A DNA stretch of 14,536 bases from Flavobacteriaceae bacterium (GTDB lineage: Bacteria > Bacteroidota > Bacteroidia > Flavobacteriales > Flavobacteriaceae). Positions 1 through 6,772 of this stretch are shown piece after piece. The stretch spans positions 1 to 14,536 of the forward strand of contig JABDLH010000059.1 of assembly GCA_013003145.1 (NCBI GenBank), given 5' to 3'. Position 1 is the first letter of the stretch. The number at the start of each line of letters is the position of its first letter. The notes below the pieces were generated by a model that worked only from the letters and a program-made list of their open reading frames with translations, had not been told where the DNA came from and ran no database searches. A program made the translations under genes and the position numbers.

Positions 1-1
1 G

Positions 2-988
2 AACTACAGTGACTTTGGATCAACCATAAATTTTAAATTGGCATCCCGCTTTAAAGTGACAGAAAACTTTAATGTAAGGGGAGCCGTGAATACCGGGTTC
101 AGGGCACCTTCCCTGCACCAGATCAACTTTAACTCCACTTCTACCATATTTGATAACCTGGGGAATCCGCAGGAAGTAGGAACCTTTGCAAATGACAGCC
201 GTGCGGCTGATTTGCTGGGTATTCCTGAACTGAAGGAAGAAACCTCCAGGAGTGTAAGCATAGGACTGACCGGTAATATCCCGGATGCTAACTTATCGAT
301 CACGGTAGATGGGTATTTTGTACGGATCAATGACCGAGTGGTATACACGGGGCAATTCCAGGGACCGGGGACGGGAACAGAACTGGATAACCTGTTGCGG
401 CAGGCCAATGCAACGGCAGCTTCCTTTTTTGCCAATGCGATCGATACAGAGTCTAAGGGACTAGATATAGTTTTAACTCACAATGCGACTTTATGGGATG
501 GATGGCGACTGCGATCGGACCTGGCAGGAACATTTTCAAAAACCAAGAAAGTAGGGGATATCAATGCCTCGGACGTCTTGCGAAACGCAGGCTTGGTCGA
601 CACCTATTTTCCTGAAGACAGTCGTGTTTACCTTGAAGAAGCAGTTCCGCGGACCAAGATCAACCTGAGTAACAGCCTCAGCTCGGATGCTTTTGTTTTC
701 TTCCTGAGAAACGTGTATTTCGGGGAAGTGACAGAGGCTACTACCATAGTGGAAAACCAACAGGTATTCGGCACTAAATTGGTTACCGATGTATCTGTTG
801 GATACAAGGCCACGCCGATGCTGACCCTTACCATTGGAGCGAATAATGTATTTGATATCTACCCGGACCGGGCAGACCCGGATTTCGGGAACCGCAGCTC
901 GGGTAGGTTCGACTGGTCCCGACGCGCACAGCAGTTCGGTATCGGGGGACGTTTCCTCTTTGCCAGGGTGAGCTATACGATTAAATAG
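2..988 (+). CDS. TonB-dependent receptor, C-terminal part (5' end outside window)
   Basis: The frame is open from the first bases, so this is the 3' part of a longer gene; a TTG near position 38 is not a true start. The visible 328 residues look like the C-terminal half of an outer-membrane beta-barrel: alternating polar and hydrophobic strands, the G-F-R-A-P-S-L motif typical of TonB-dependent receptors shortly after the window start, a late 'GANNVFDIYPD' motif, and a last strand near 'ARVSYTIK'. Plug domain, TonB box and signal peptide lie upstream of the window. Such receptors import siderophores, vitamins, sugars or peptides with energy from TonB-ExbBD; the substrate cannot be told from this part. 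The final residue is Lys rather than the usual aromatic residue. A strong terminator follows, so it is not co-transcribed with the next gene. Confidence 0.9.
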   Translation, partial: NYSDFGSTINFKLASRFKVTENFNVRGAVNTGFRAPSLHQINFNSTSTIFDNLGNPQEVGTFANDSRAADLLGIPELKEETSRSVSIGLTGNIPDANLSITVDGYFVRINDRVVYTGQFQGPGTGTELDNLLRQANATAASFFANAIDTESKGLDIVLTHNATLWDGWRLRSDLAGTFSKTKKVGDINASDVLRNAGLVDTYFPEDSRVYLEEAVPRTKINLSNSLSSDAFVFFLRNVYFGEVTEATTIVENQQVFGTKLVTDVSVGYKATPMLTLTIGANNVFDIYPDRADPDFGNRSSGRFDWSRRAQQFGIGGRFLFARVSYTIK

Positions 989-1011
989 GCCTAATCTCAT
1001 TAGATTGAAAG

Positions 1012-1041
1012 AGGCTGCCCTTCCCGGGGCAGCCTTTTTTT
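1012..1041 (+). terminator. Rho-independent terminator after the TonB receptor
   Basis: A perfect 9-bp GC-rich stem (aggctgccc at 1012-1020 with gggcagcct at 1027-1035) has a 6-nt loop and runs into seven T residues. A further A/T extension of the stem (1008-1010 with 1037-1039) makes it stronger. A small separate hairpin, ctaat-ctc-attag at 991-1003, sits between the stop codon and this terminator. Confidence 0.93.
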
Positions 1042-1107
1042 ATATGGCAAATCAGATATCCTCCGTATCTTGCCCCGGTGAATCGCCGTTGGCTTTTTAA
1101 TACGCCT

Positions 1108-1533
1108 ATGAATCTTCAACGCTGCAGGAATTTTATACTCTTTGCTCTTACGCTGCTTATTTCTAATATTACTACGGGCCAGGAACAGGATTGCACCCTG
1201 GGGATAGGTGGGAAGGATACATCCCTCATCGTACAGGTTTTTCAATTGAACCAGGAACAACAGTTAAAACTGGAAGAATGGTCAGGGGAATACCAGCTGA
1301 TGCAGAAAGATCACCGGGACAGGGTTAAGAAATTGTTTGATACTCACCCACAGGAGACGCCTTCAGAATTATTGAAGATGTCAGAAAAATTTGCGCTTCT
1401 CAAGGAAGAGCTGGTAACGGCTTCCAAGGCAATAGATCAAAAACTACTGGGTATTTTTAACGAGCGGCAATATATGCGCTATATAGAGCTGTGCGAAGAA
1501 GTAGCGCGCAGACCGATGCAGCGGACTGATTAG
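1108..1533 (+). CDS. Small secreted helical protein, Spy/CpxP-like in appearance
   Basis: I do not recognise a named family. From the ATG at 1108 the protein has 141 residues: a signal peptide with a hydrophobic core at about 8-19 and a likely cut near 'TTGQ' (residues 22-25), then a charged, helix-rich mature part. The segment with 'LNQEQQLKLEEW' resembles the LTxxQ helix of periplasmic Spy/CpxP chaperone-like proteins, and the rest is rich in Lys, Glu, Gln and Leu as expected for a hairpin of helices. Two cysteines (29 and 129), near the ends of the mature chain, could form a disulphide. A GTG at 1078 would add ten residues, but it would put extra charged residues ahead of a good signal peptide, so the ATG is preferred. 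The Spy-like label is an inference from shape only. Confidence 0.7.
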   Translation: MNLQRCRNFILFALTLLISNITTGQEQDCTLGIGGKDTSLIVQVFQLNQEQQLKLEEWSGEYQLMQKDHRDRVKKLFDTHPQETPSELLKMSEKFALLKEELVTASKAIDQKLLGIFNERQYMRYIELCEEVARRPMQRTD

Positions 1534-1595
1534 TAGCTTATATCCGACTGTATTTCTTTTAGAGGCCGAAGCAAGTATGAATAGCTCTAAGTTTG

Positions 1596-1603
1596 TATTT
1601 TTG
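1596..1603 (+). promoter_or_regulatory. Candidate -7 promoter element for pyrD
   Basis: TATTTTTG fits the Bacteroidota -7 consensus TAnnTTTG and ends 20 nt before the pyrD ATG. The -33 element is weak: the best candidate is TATG at 1576-1579 with a 16-bp spacer. Confidence 0.5.
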
Positions 1604-1623
1604 CTCAAAGCTGACAAACCACC

Positions 1624-2673
1624 ATGTACAAATCGATAATCCGGCCCCTCTTCTTTCTTTTCGACCCGGAATCCATCCACCACTTTACTTTCAGATTGAT
1701 CAAAGTGCTTTCCAAACTCGGATTTGGTTCCCTTTTCAGGACTATGTACGAGGTCAAAGATCCATTATTGCAAAGAGAGGTTTTTGGATTGCGATTCAAG
1801 AACCCGGTTGGTCTGGCCGCGGGATTTGATAAAGATGCCCTACTGTACCGTGAACTGGGGAATTTCGGCTTTGGTTTTGTCGAGATCGGGACCCTGACCC
1901 CTGAACCACAAGCCGGTAATCCTAAAAAAAGGCTGTTCCGCCTGAAAGCCGATCATGCCCTGATCAATCGTATGGGGTTCAATAATGGGGGTGTTAAAGA
2001 TGCTGCTGCCCGTCTTAGGAAAGATCCGCGGATCATGGTCGGGGGGAATATCGGGAAGAATAAGGTGACCCCCAATGAGAAAGCCATGGATGATTATCTC
2101 TATTGTTTCAGGGAGCTATTCTCAAAGGTGGATTACTTTGCCGTTAATGTCAGTTCTCCGAATACCCCGGGATTACGTGAATTACAGGATAAGGCTCCCC
2201 TGACAGCCCTGTTAAAAGGTTTGCGTCAAGAGAATTCAAAGTTGGCCGTGGCTCAGCAAATAGATGAAAAACCCATACTCCTTAAGATAGCACCGGACCT
2301 GACAGATTCTCAATTACTGGATATTATAGATATTGTTGCTGAAACGGGGATACAAGGGGTAATCGCCACAAATACAACCCTGGACCGAAGCGAACTGAAA
2401 TCAGGGGAGGAGCTGCGATCAGAAAAGGGCGGTCTTAGTGGAGAGCCTTTAGGGGAGAGGAGTACAGAAGTTATCCGCTTCCTGCATACCCGGAGTAAGG
2501 GAGCCTTCCCCATCATTGGTGTGGGAGGGATACATTCAGCAGAAGATGCACTGCAGAAACTCGAGGCCGGGGCATCGCTGGTACAACTATGGACGGGATT
2601 TGTATATGAAGGTCCGGCACTGGTGAGAAGGATCAATAAAGCAATCCTGCAGAATGAAAGGGCAAAAGCCTAA
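1624..2673 (+). CDS. pyrD: Dihydroorotate dehydrogenase (quinone), class 2
   Basis: This FMN enzyme oxidises dihydroorotate to orotate in pyrimidine synthesis and passes electrons to the quinone pool (menaquinone in this group). The 349 residues match the class 2 length. The N-terminus has the membrane-associating helical extension of class 2 enzymes ('[15 protein letters not shown]'), absent from class 1. Core motifs follow in order: '[10 protein letters not shown]', 'GNIGKNK', '[11 protein letters not shown]' (serines 177-178; class 2 enzymes use Ser as catalytic base), 'LKIAPD', 'ATNTT', 'GGLSGEPL' and 'IGVGGI' for the FMN phosphate. The ATG at 1624 gives the expected N-terminus. Only 3 nt separate its stop from the next gene, so both are likely in one transcript. 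Confidence 0.97.
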   Translation: MYKSIIRPLFFLFDPESIHHFTFRLIKVLSKLGFGSLFRTMYEVKDPLLQREVFGLRFKNPVGLAAGFDKDALLYRELGNFGFGFVEIGTLTPEPQAGNPKKRLFRLKADHALINRMGFNNGGVKDAAARLRKDPRIMVGGNIGKNKVTPNEKAMDDYLYCFRELFSKVDYFAVNVSSPNTPGLRELQDKAPLTALLKGLRQENSKLAVAQQIDEKPILLKIAPDLTDSQLLDIIDIVAETGIQGVIATNTTLDRSELKSGEELRSEKGGLSGEPLGERSTEVIRFLHTRSKGAFPIIGVGGIHSAEDALQKLEAGASLVQLWTGFVYEGPALVRRINKAILQNERAKA

Positions 2674-2676
2674 GCC

Positions 2677-3303
2677 ATGAACTTCGAGATCCTTACTGCT
2701 TTTGTATTCGCTACTGCAGCCCTGGCCATCGCTCCGGGCCCGGATAATATTTATGTGCTGACCCAAAGCATCGCACACGGTCGGAAATTTGGCCTGGCCA
2801 CCACGGCGGGTCTTATTTCCGGTTGTCTCGTACATACCACATTGCTGGCTTTTGGTGTTTCTCTCGTAATCCGGAAGAACGAGGATCTGTATTTTATTAT
2901 TAAATTATTCGGAGCCCTTTACCTGTTCTACCTGGCCTGGATGGTGTTCAGGGCAGATGCTGATATCCGGCTCGATGCAGCTGCCGTTCCAAAAAAATCT
3001 TTGATGCAGCTGTTCAGGCAGGGTTTCATCATGAATGTACTCAACCCCAAAGTGACCATCTTTTTCCTGGCTTTTTTCCCGGGCTTCCTTTTCAGCAGAT
3101 CAATAGACCTGGTATACCAGTTCTATATCCTTGGTTTCATATTTATGGCGGTTTCCTTCGTGATTTTCGGAGCACTGGCCATCTTGGCGGGTAGTATCTC
3201 GGGCTACCTGAGGTCTCATCGCGGTACGGGGATTATACTGAAATGGCTCCAGATACTGGTTTTTACCGGGATAGGGGTGTGGCTGTTAATTTCAGGGAAT
3301 TAG
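2677..3303 (+). CDS. LysE/RhtB-family amino-acid exporter
   Basis: A 208-residue inner-membrane protein with about six hydrophobic segments. It opens with the family signature 'IAPGPDNIYVLTQS' followed by a Gly-rich second segment ('GLATTAGLISG'), then the third-helix stretch 'KLFGALYLFYLAW' and the mid-protein motif 'FRQGFIMNVLNPKVTIFFLAFFPGF', all typical of LysE/RhtB translocators. The family exports amino acids or derivatives such as lysine, homoserine lactone, threonine or leucine; the substrate here cannot be predicted. The ATG lies 3 nt after the pyrD stop, and the next gene starts 30 nt downstream, so it sits in the middle of a short operon without clear functional connection to pyrimidine synthesis. 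Confidence 0.92.
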   Translation: MNFEILTAFVFATAALAIAPGPDNIYVLTQSIAHGRKFGLATTAGLISGCLVHTTLLAFGVSLVIRKNEDLYFIIKLFGALYLFYLAWMVFRADADIRLDAAAVPKKSLMQLFRQGFIMNVLNPKVTIFFLAFFPGFLFSRSIDLVYQFYILGFIFMAVSFVIFGALAILAGSISGYLRSHRGTGIILKWLQILVFTGIGVWLLISGN

Positions 3304-3306
3304 TAC

Positions 3307-3314
3307 TACTTTTG
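3307..3314 (+). promoter_or_regulatory. Possible internal -7 promoter element for HMG-CoA lyase
   Basis: TACTTTTG matches TAnnTTTG and lies 19 nt before the ATG at 3334, in the gap after the LysE-type gene. A clear -33 TTTG is missing (CTG at 3283-3285, spacer 21), so this could be a weak internal promoter or chance. Confidence 0.35.
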
Positions 3315-3333
3315 AGAAAGCAAAGAAAGCCAT

Positions 3334-4200
3334 ATGCCGGATAAGGTAAAGATCATAGAATGCCCGAGGGATGCCATGCAGGGGATAAAGACATTTATCC
3401 CTACCCCGGAGAAAATTTATTACCTGCAATCACTGCTCAATTGCGGATTCGACACCATAGATTTCGGTAGCTTTGTCTCCCCAAAGGCAATTCCGCAGAT
3501 GGCGGATACGGCTGAAGTTCTGGCCGGGCTGGACCTGGGACGTACACAAAGCAAACTCCTGGCGATTGTCGCTAATGTGCGGGGCGCCGAAGACGCCAGT
3601 GTCCACCCGGAGATCGATTACCTGGGATACCCTTTCTCTATATCTGAGAATTTCCAGATGCGGAACACCCATAAGACCATTGCCCAATCCATAGAGGTGT
3701 TACAACAGATCCTCGAGATTGCCGACCAAAGTGGAAAGGAAGTCGTGACTTATATATCCATGGGTTTCGGGAACCCCTATGGCGATCCCTGGAACGTGGA
3801 AATCGTTGGGGAATGGACACAGAAACTTGCGGAAATGGGGGTAAAGATCCTATCCCTTTCCGATACCGTTGGCAGTGCAAGCCCGGCGGATATTGATTAC
3901 CTTTTTTCGAACTTAATCCCGGAATACCCCGGAGTGGAGTTCGGAGCTCACCTCCATACTAACCCAATGAAGTGGCATGAGAAAATTGATGCAGCCTATA
4001 AAGCAGGGTGCCGGAGGTTTGATGGGGCCATTCAAGGTTTTGGAGGCTGCCCTATGGCCAAAGATGAACTTACCGGGAATATGCCGACAGAAAAGATGTT
4101 ATCCTATTTCACTACGGCTAAAGCCGATACCGGTGTGAAGTGGATGGCCTTTGAAACGTCTCATAATAAGGCTACTGACCTCTTTTCAAAATACCACTAG
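3334..4200 (+). CDS. Hydroxymethylglutaryl-CoA lyase
   Basis: It cleaves 3-hydroxy-3-methylglutaryl-CoA to acetoacetate and acetyl-CoA, the last step of leucine breakdown, in the cytoplasm. The 288-residue protein is a DRE-TIM metallolyase TIM barrel. Visible active-site elements are 'ECPRDAMQG' (Arg12 and Asp13, the metal-binding start of the barrel), 'HLHTN' (His206 and His208, metal ligands) and the lyase signature 'GFGGCPMAKD' with the catalytic Cys239. The Cys-containing loop separates true HMG-CoA lyases from homocitrate and isopropylmalate synthases. Length is close to bacterial HMG-CoA lyases (about 300). It is the last gene of the pyrD-LysE run; a regulated promoter for the next operon begins within 35 nt of its stop, with no clear hairpin terminator between. 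Confidence 0.95.
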   Translation: MPDKVKIIECPRDAMQGIKTFIPTPEKIYYLQSLLNCGFDTIDFGSFVSPKAIPQMADTAEVLAGLDLGRTQSKLLAIVANVRGAEDASVHPEIDYLGYPFSISENFQMRNTHKTIAQSIEVLQQILEIADQSGKEVVTYISMGFGNPYGDPWNVEIVGEWTQKLAEMGVKILSLSDTVGSASPADIDYLFSNLIPEYPGVEFGAHLHTNPMKWHEKIDAAYKAGCRRFDGAIQGFGGCPMAKDELTGNMPTEKMLSYFTTAKADTGVKWMAFETSHNKATDLFSKYH

Positions 4201-4207
4201 TATTTTT

Positions 4208-4226
4208 ATTTAAATTAATTCTAAAT
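4208..4226 (+). promoter_or_regulatory. Candidate operator copy 1 (19-bp inverted repeat, Fur-like shape)
   Basis: ATTTA-N9-TAAAT; the two 9-nt halves around the central base match at 7 of 9 positions when one is reverse-complemented. It ends 4 nt before the -33 TTTG of the operon promoter. The 20 bases from 4208 agree with those from 4275 at 17 of 20 positions. The 9-1-9 architecture is that of Fur-family operators; the regulator is an inference. Confidence 0.55.
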
Positions 4227-4230
4227 AAAG

Positions 4231-4261
4231 TTTGAAGGTTTTTCTTCCTGCTATATATTTG
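4231..4261 (+). promoter_or_regulatory. Bacteroidota-type promoter of the DUF4856-imelysin-HTTM-TonB operon
   Basis: TTTG at 4231-4234 (-33) and TATATTTG at 4254-4261 (-7, TAnnTTTG) are separated by 19 bp, matching the Bacteroidota consensus in both boxes and spacing. Transcription should start around 4266-4268, giving a leader of about 35 nt. It is the best promoter in the window and lies between the two operator-like repeats. Confidence 0.82.
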
Positions 4262-4274
4262 CAGCTCGAACATT

Positions 4275-4293
4275 ATTTAAAATCAATCTAAAT
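4275..4293 (+). promoter_or_regulatory. Candidate operator copy 2 (19-bp inverted repeat, Fur-like shape)
   Basis: Second copy of the ATTTA-N9-TAAAT element, again with 7 of 9 half-site matches, lying between the predicted transcription start and the ATG at 4302. Its centre is 67 bp from that of copy 1, so a protein on both sites would bracket the promoter. Confidence 0.55.
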
Positions 4294-4301
4294 ATAAATA
4301 G

Positions 4302-5519
4302 ATGAAGAGAAATCTTTTTCCAGCCATACTTTTAGGTGGTATTCTACTGACCTCTTGCAGTAATGATGATGATAATAATCCAATTGATCAACAAGTTAAT
4401 GCTCCTGCTACTTATTCCTTTGAAAGGGGGGGTGAGTCAACCGTTGATTTTAACGGGCAGACCACTCGTTTGCTGATGGGGGGAGCACTATCAGGTGCCC
4501 TGACAGATCCTACAGAAACTGCTGCGTCCTTAAAGGCGATGTATGCCCATGAAGCCGGGGTTGAAAATTTTGAAAATCCCGATCTGAATACTTCCAATAA
4601 GAATTTAAAGTCCAAAACTGCAGCTTCGGCTGATTTTTATGCTTCCAACACTGCAGACCAGTTTGATGTCCGTGCAGATTTTGATACCTGGATAGATGCT
4701 CAGGCCTCCGAGGTTTTTCCAAGGTGGAATGCTGCGGCGTCTCCCGGGACTGCAGGACAGATCGCTGATGGATCATCCACTCGCTACGTCTCCGGACAAG
4801 GGCTGGAGTATAACCAGGTATTTGTAAAAGGATTGATCGGTGCAGTTATGACAGACCAGGCACTGAACAATTATCTAAGCACCACTGTATTGGACGAGGC
4901 CGGAAATATTACTGATAATGATGCAGGGATCACCGCCGAAGGAAAGAATTATACCAATATGGAGCACAAATGGGATGAGGCTTACGGATATGTATTCGGA
5001 CTGAATGCCGATCCTGCTAATCCTAATAATGATCTCGGGGCAGATAGTTTTCTGAATAAGTACCTGGGAAGAGTAGAGGGCGACAGCGATTTTGCCGGTA
5101 TTTCTGCAGATATTTTCGAGGCCTTTAAATTAGGAAGAGCAGCAATAGTTGCTGGTAATTACGAAGTGCGTGACGTCCAGGCTGAAATCATCCGTGAAAA
5201 AATATCCGAAATCGTAGGAATACGATCCGTGTATTATTTAATCCAGGCAAAAGCTATCCTGGAGCAACCACAACCGGCTTACGGAACCGTTTTCCATGAT
5301 CTTTCAGAGGCGTATGGCTTTATCTACAGCTTACAGTTTACACGTAAACCCGGGACTATGGAGCCGTATTTCAGCAGGACCGAAGTACAGGCCATGCTTG
5401 ATGATCTTATGGATGACGGTGCCAATGGTTTGTGGAATGTACAGCCACAGACCTTACAGGATATGGCAGAGAACATAGCTGCACGTTTTGATTTTACCGT
5501 AACCGAAGCAGGTAGCTGA
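4302..5519 (+). CDS. DUF4856-family lipoprotein
   Basis: First gene of the central operon, 405 residues. The N-terminus is a lipoprotein signal with lipobox 'LTSC' (Cys19), followed by Ser-Asn and a run of Asp; an acidic run right after the lipid-bearing Cys resembles the Bacteroidota signal that sends lipoproteins to the cell surface. The mature chain begins with the 'PATYSFERGG' stretch and is then mostly helical. I recognise it as DUF4856 from this start, 'EGKNYTNMEHKWDEAYGY' at about 213-230 and 'FHDLSEAYGFIYSL' near 331-344. The biochemical role of the family is, to my knowledge, not established. Two H-x3-E-A-Y-G motifs (His222/Glu226 and His332/Glu336) put His and Glu one helical turn apart twice, a plausible metal site. 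Its place before imelysin and a FecA-like receptor suggests a role in iron or metal uptake (inference). Confidence 0.85.
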   Translation: MKRNLFPAILLGGILLTSCSNDDDNNPIDQQVNAPATYSFERGGESTVDFNGQTTRLLMGGALSGALTDPTETAASLKAMYAHEAGVENFENPDLNTSNKNLKSKTAASADFYASNTADQFDVRADFDTWIDAQASEVFPRWNAAASPGTAGQIADGSSTRYVSGQGLEYNQVFVKGLIGAVMTDQALNNYLSTTVLDEAGNITDNDAGITAEGKNYTNMEHKWDEAYGYVFGLNADPANPNNDLGADSFLNKYLGRVEGDSDFAGISADIFEAFKLGRAAIVAGNYEVRDVQAEIIREKISEIVGIRSVYYLIQAKAILEQPQPAYGTVFHDLSEAYGFIYSLQFTRKPGTMEPYFSRTEVQAMLDDLMDDGANGLWNVQPQTLQDMAENIAARFDFTVTEAGS

Positions 5520-5560
5520 AATGATAGTTTTTGAGTTAGTTAGGTTTTTAAGTTGAAGAT

Positions 5561-5603
5561 GGGAAAAGGAACACTTGATTTTCTAAATGGGTGTTCCCTT
5601 CCC
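5561..5603 (+). other. Hairpin between the DUF4856 gene and imelysin gene
   Basis: Left arm 5561-5574 (gggaaaaggaacac) pairs with right arm 5591-5603 (gtgttcccttccc): 7 bp, a 2x1 internal loop, then 5 bp, around a 16-nt loop. No T-run follows, so it is a poor terminator. Its 3' arm touches the next -7 box at 5604, so it may set different mRNA levels for the genes on each side. Confidence 0.6.
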
Positions 5604-5611
5604 TATCTTTG
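5580..5611 (+). promoter_or_regulatory. Candidate secondary promoter for the imelysin gene
   Basis: TATCTTTG at 5604-5611 fits TAnnTTTG exactly. TTTC at 5580-5583 could serve as -33 (one mismatch, spacer 20). Transcription would start near 5616-5618, which leaves a leader of about 25 nt to the ATG at 5642. Confidence 0.5.
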
Positions 5612-5641
5612 CAAATCGAAAAAAATATGATACGTAGACCG

Positions 5642-6769
5642 ATGAAAAGAATTATACCGAGTTTAATCTTATTGGTGACCATCTGGGCATGCTCGTCTGA
5701 TTCTGCAGGAGAACCACAGGTAGATCCGCAACCGGAACCGGTGAGTTTTGAGCGAAGCGAGATGCTGGAAAACTGGGCTGATAATATAATCCTGCCATCG
5801 TACCAGGATTTCAGCACCAGGCTCAATACCATGAATACTATTTATATCGATTTTAAATCTAACCCTTCCGAGGAGCAATTACAGAAATTACGCGATGCCT
5901 GGTTAGATGCTTATTTAGGATGGCAGGCTGTAGCCATGTTCGAGATCGGCCCGGCCGAAACCGTTGGTTACCGGCTGGCTATGAATACTTACCCTACAGA
6001 CGCCAATACACTGGAGGAGTATCTCGCCTCTGGTTCCTATGACCTCAGTCTACCGGCTAATCGTGATGTTAAGGGATTCCCGGCACTGGATTACCTTATC
6101 AATGGCCTTGCTACATCGGATTCACAGATTGTTGCTCGATACCAGGGAGCTGACCAGCAAGCACACTTTGAATACATCGATGCGGTAATCCAAGACATGC
6201 TGTCGCTCACCACCCAAGTGATACAGGGATGGGAGGGAGGATTCCGCGATGCATTTGTCGCTAATGACGGTGCTTCAGCAACCGCATCTACAGACCGGAT
6301 GGTTAATGATTTTATCTTTTATTACGAGAAACATCTGCGTGCAGGAAAAATGGGAATTCCCCTGGGCGTATTTACCGGTTCAAAGGCGCCACAGACCCTG
6401 GAGGCTTATTACAGGACAACGGTAGGTAAAGAACTCTTCCTTGCTGCCACGGTAGCCGTGCAGGATTTCTTTAACGGGAAACACTACGGGAAATCAGCTT
6501 TCGGAAAAAGCCTTGCTTCTTACCTGCAGGACTTAAATACGCTTAAGGATGGGGCGGCGCTTGACGAGATCATCAATGAGCAACTAGACCTGGCGATGGA
6601 ACAGGTCAATGCCCTGGGCGATTTTCGTACAGAAATAGAAAATAACGACCCTCCCAGAGCCATGTTGCTGGCATATGATGAAGTACAGAGGGTAGTTCCC
6701 TTATTCAAGGTGGATATGGTTTCTGCCATGAGTATCAGTGTTGATTTTGTAGATGCTGACGGGGATTAA
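5642..6769 (+). CDS. Imelysin-family lipoprotein
   Basis: Imelysin-like proteins (family M75, no longer seen as clear peptidases) are helical periplasmic or surface proteins tied to bacterial iron uptake. From the ATG at 5642 the protein has 375 residues, a lipoprotein signal ending in 'IWAC' (Cys17), then a helical domain. Family landmarks are 'LRDAWLDAYLGWQAV', 'EIGPAETVGYRLAMNTYPTD', 'KHLRAGKMGIPLGVF' and the C-terminal 'ISVDFVDADGD' common in Bacteroidota imelysins. The classical GxHxxE motif is replaced by Gly145-Phe-Pro147-Ala-Leu-Asp150, so His and Glu are both lost. An ATG at 5627 would add five residues, but would leave only about 10 nt of leader after the local promoter. The stop is 3 nt before the next ATG. 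Unlike the DUF4856 protein, few acidic residues follow the lipid Cys, so it may stay periplasmic. Confidence 0.9.
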   Translation: MKRIIPSLILLVTIWACSSDSAGEPQVDPQPEPVSFERSEMLENWADNIILPSYQDFSTRLNTMNTIYIDFKSNPSEEQLQKLRDAWLDAYLGWQAVAMFEIGPAETVGYRLAMNTYPTDANTLEEYLASGSYDLSLPANRDVKGFPALDYLINGLATSDSQIVARYQGADQQAHFEYIDAVIQDMLSLTTQVIQGWEGGFRDAFVANDGASATASTDRMVNDFIFYYEKHLRAGKMGIPLGVFTGSKAPQTLEAYYRTTVGKELFLAATVAVQDFFNGKHYGKSAFGKSLASYLQDLNTLKDGAALDEIINEQLDLAMEQVNALGDFRTEIENNDPPRAMLLAYDEVQRVVPLFKVDMVSAMSISVDFVDADGD

Positions 6770-6772
6770 CCG

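Noticed and set aside
536..1000. 154-residue minus-strand open frame
   Set aside because: Antisense to the TonB receptor end; rich in odd Cys/His/Arg with no domain, while the plus-strand frame has clear barrel motifs.
1078..1107. GTG start for the small secreted protein
   Set aside because: The ATG at 1108 gives a compact standard signal peptide; the ten added residues do not look like a leader.
4201..4230. Terminator after HMG-CoA lyase
   Set aside because: The sequence is A/T-rich with T-runs but I find no GC stem; the symmetry present is better explained as an operator-like repeat.
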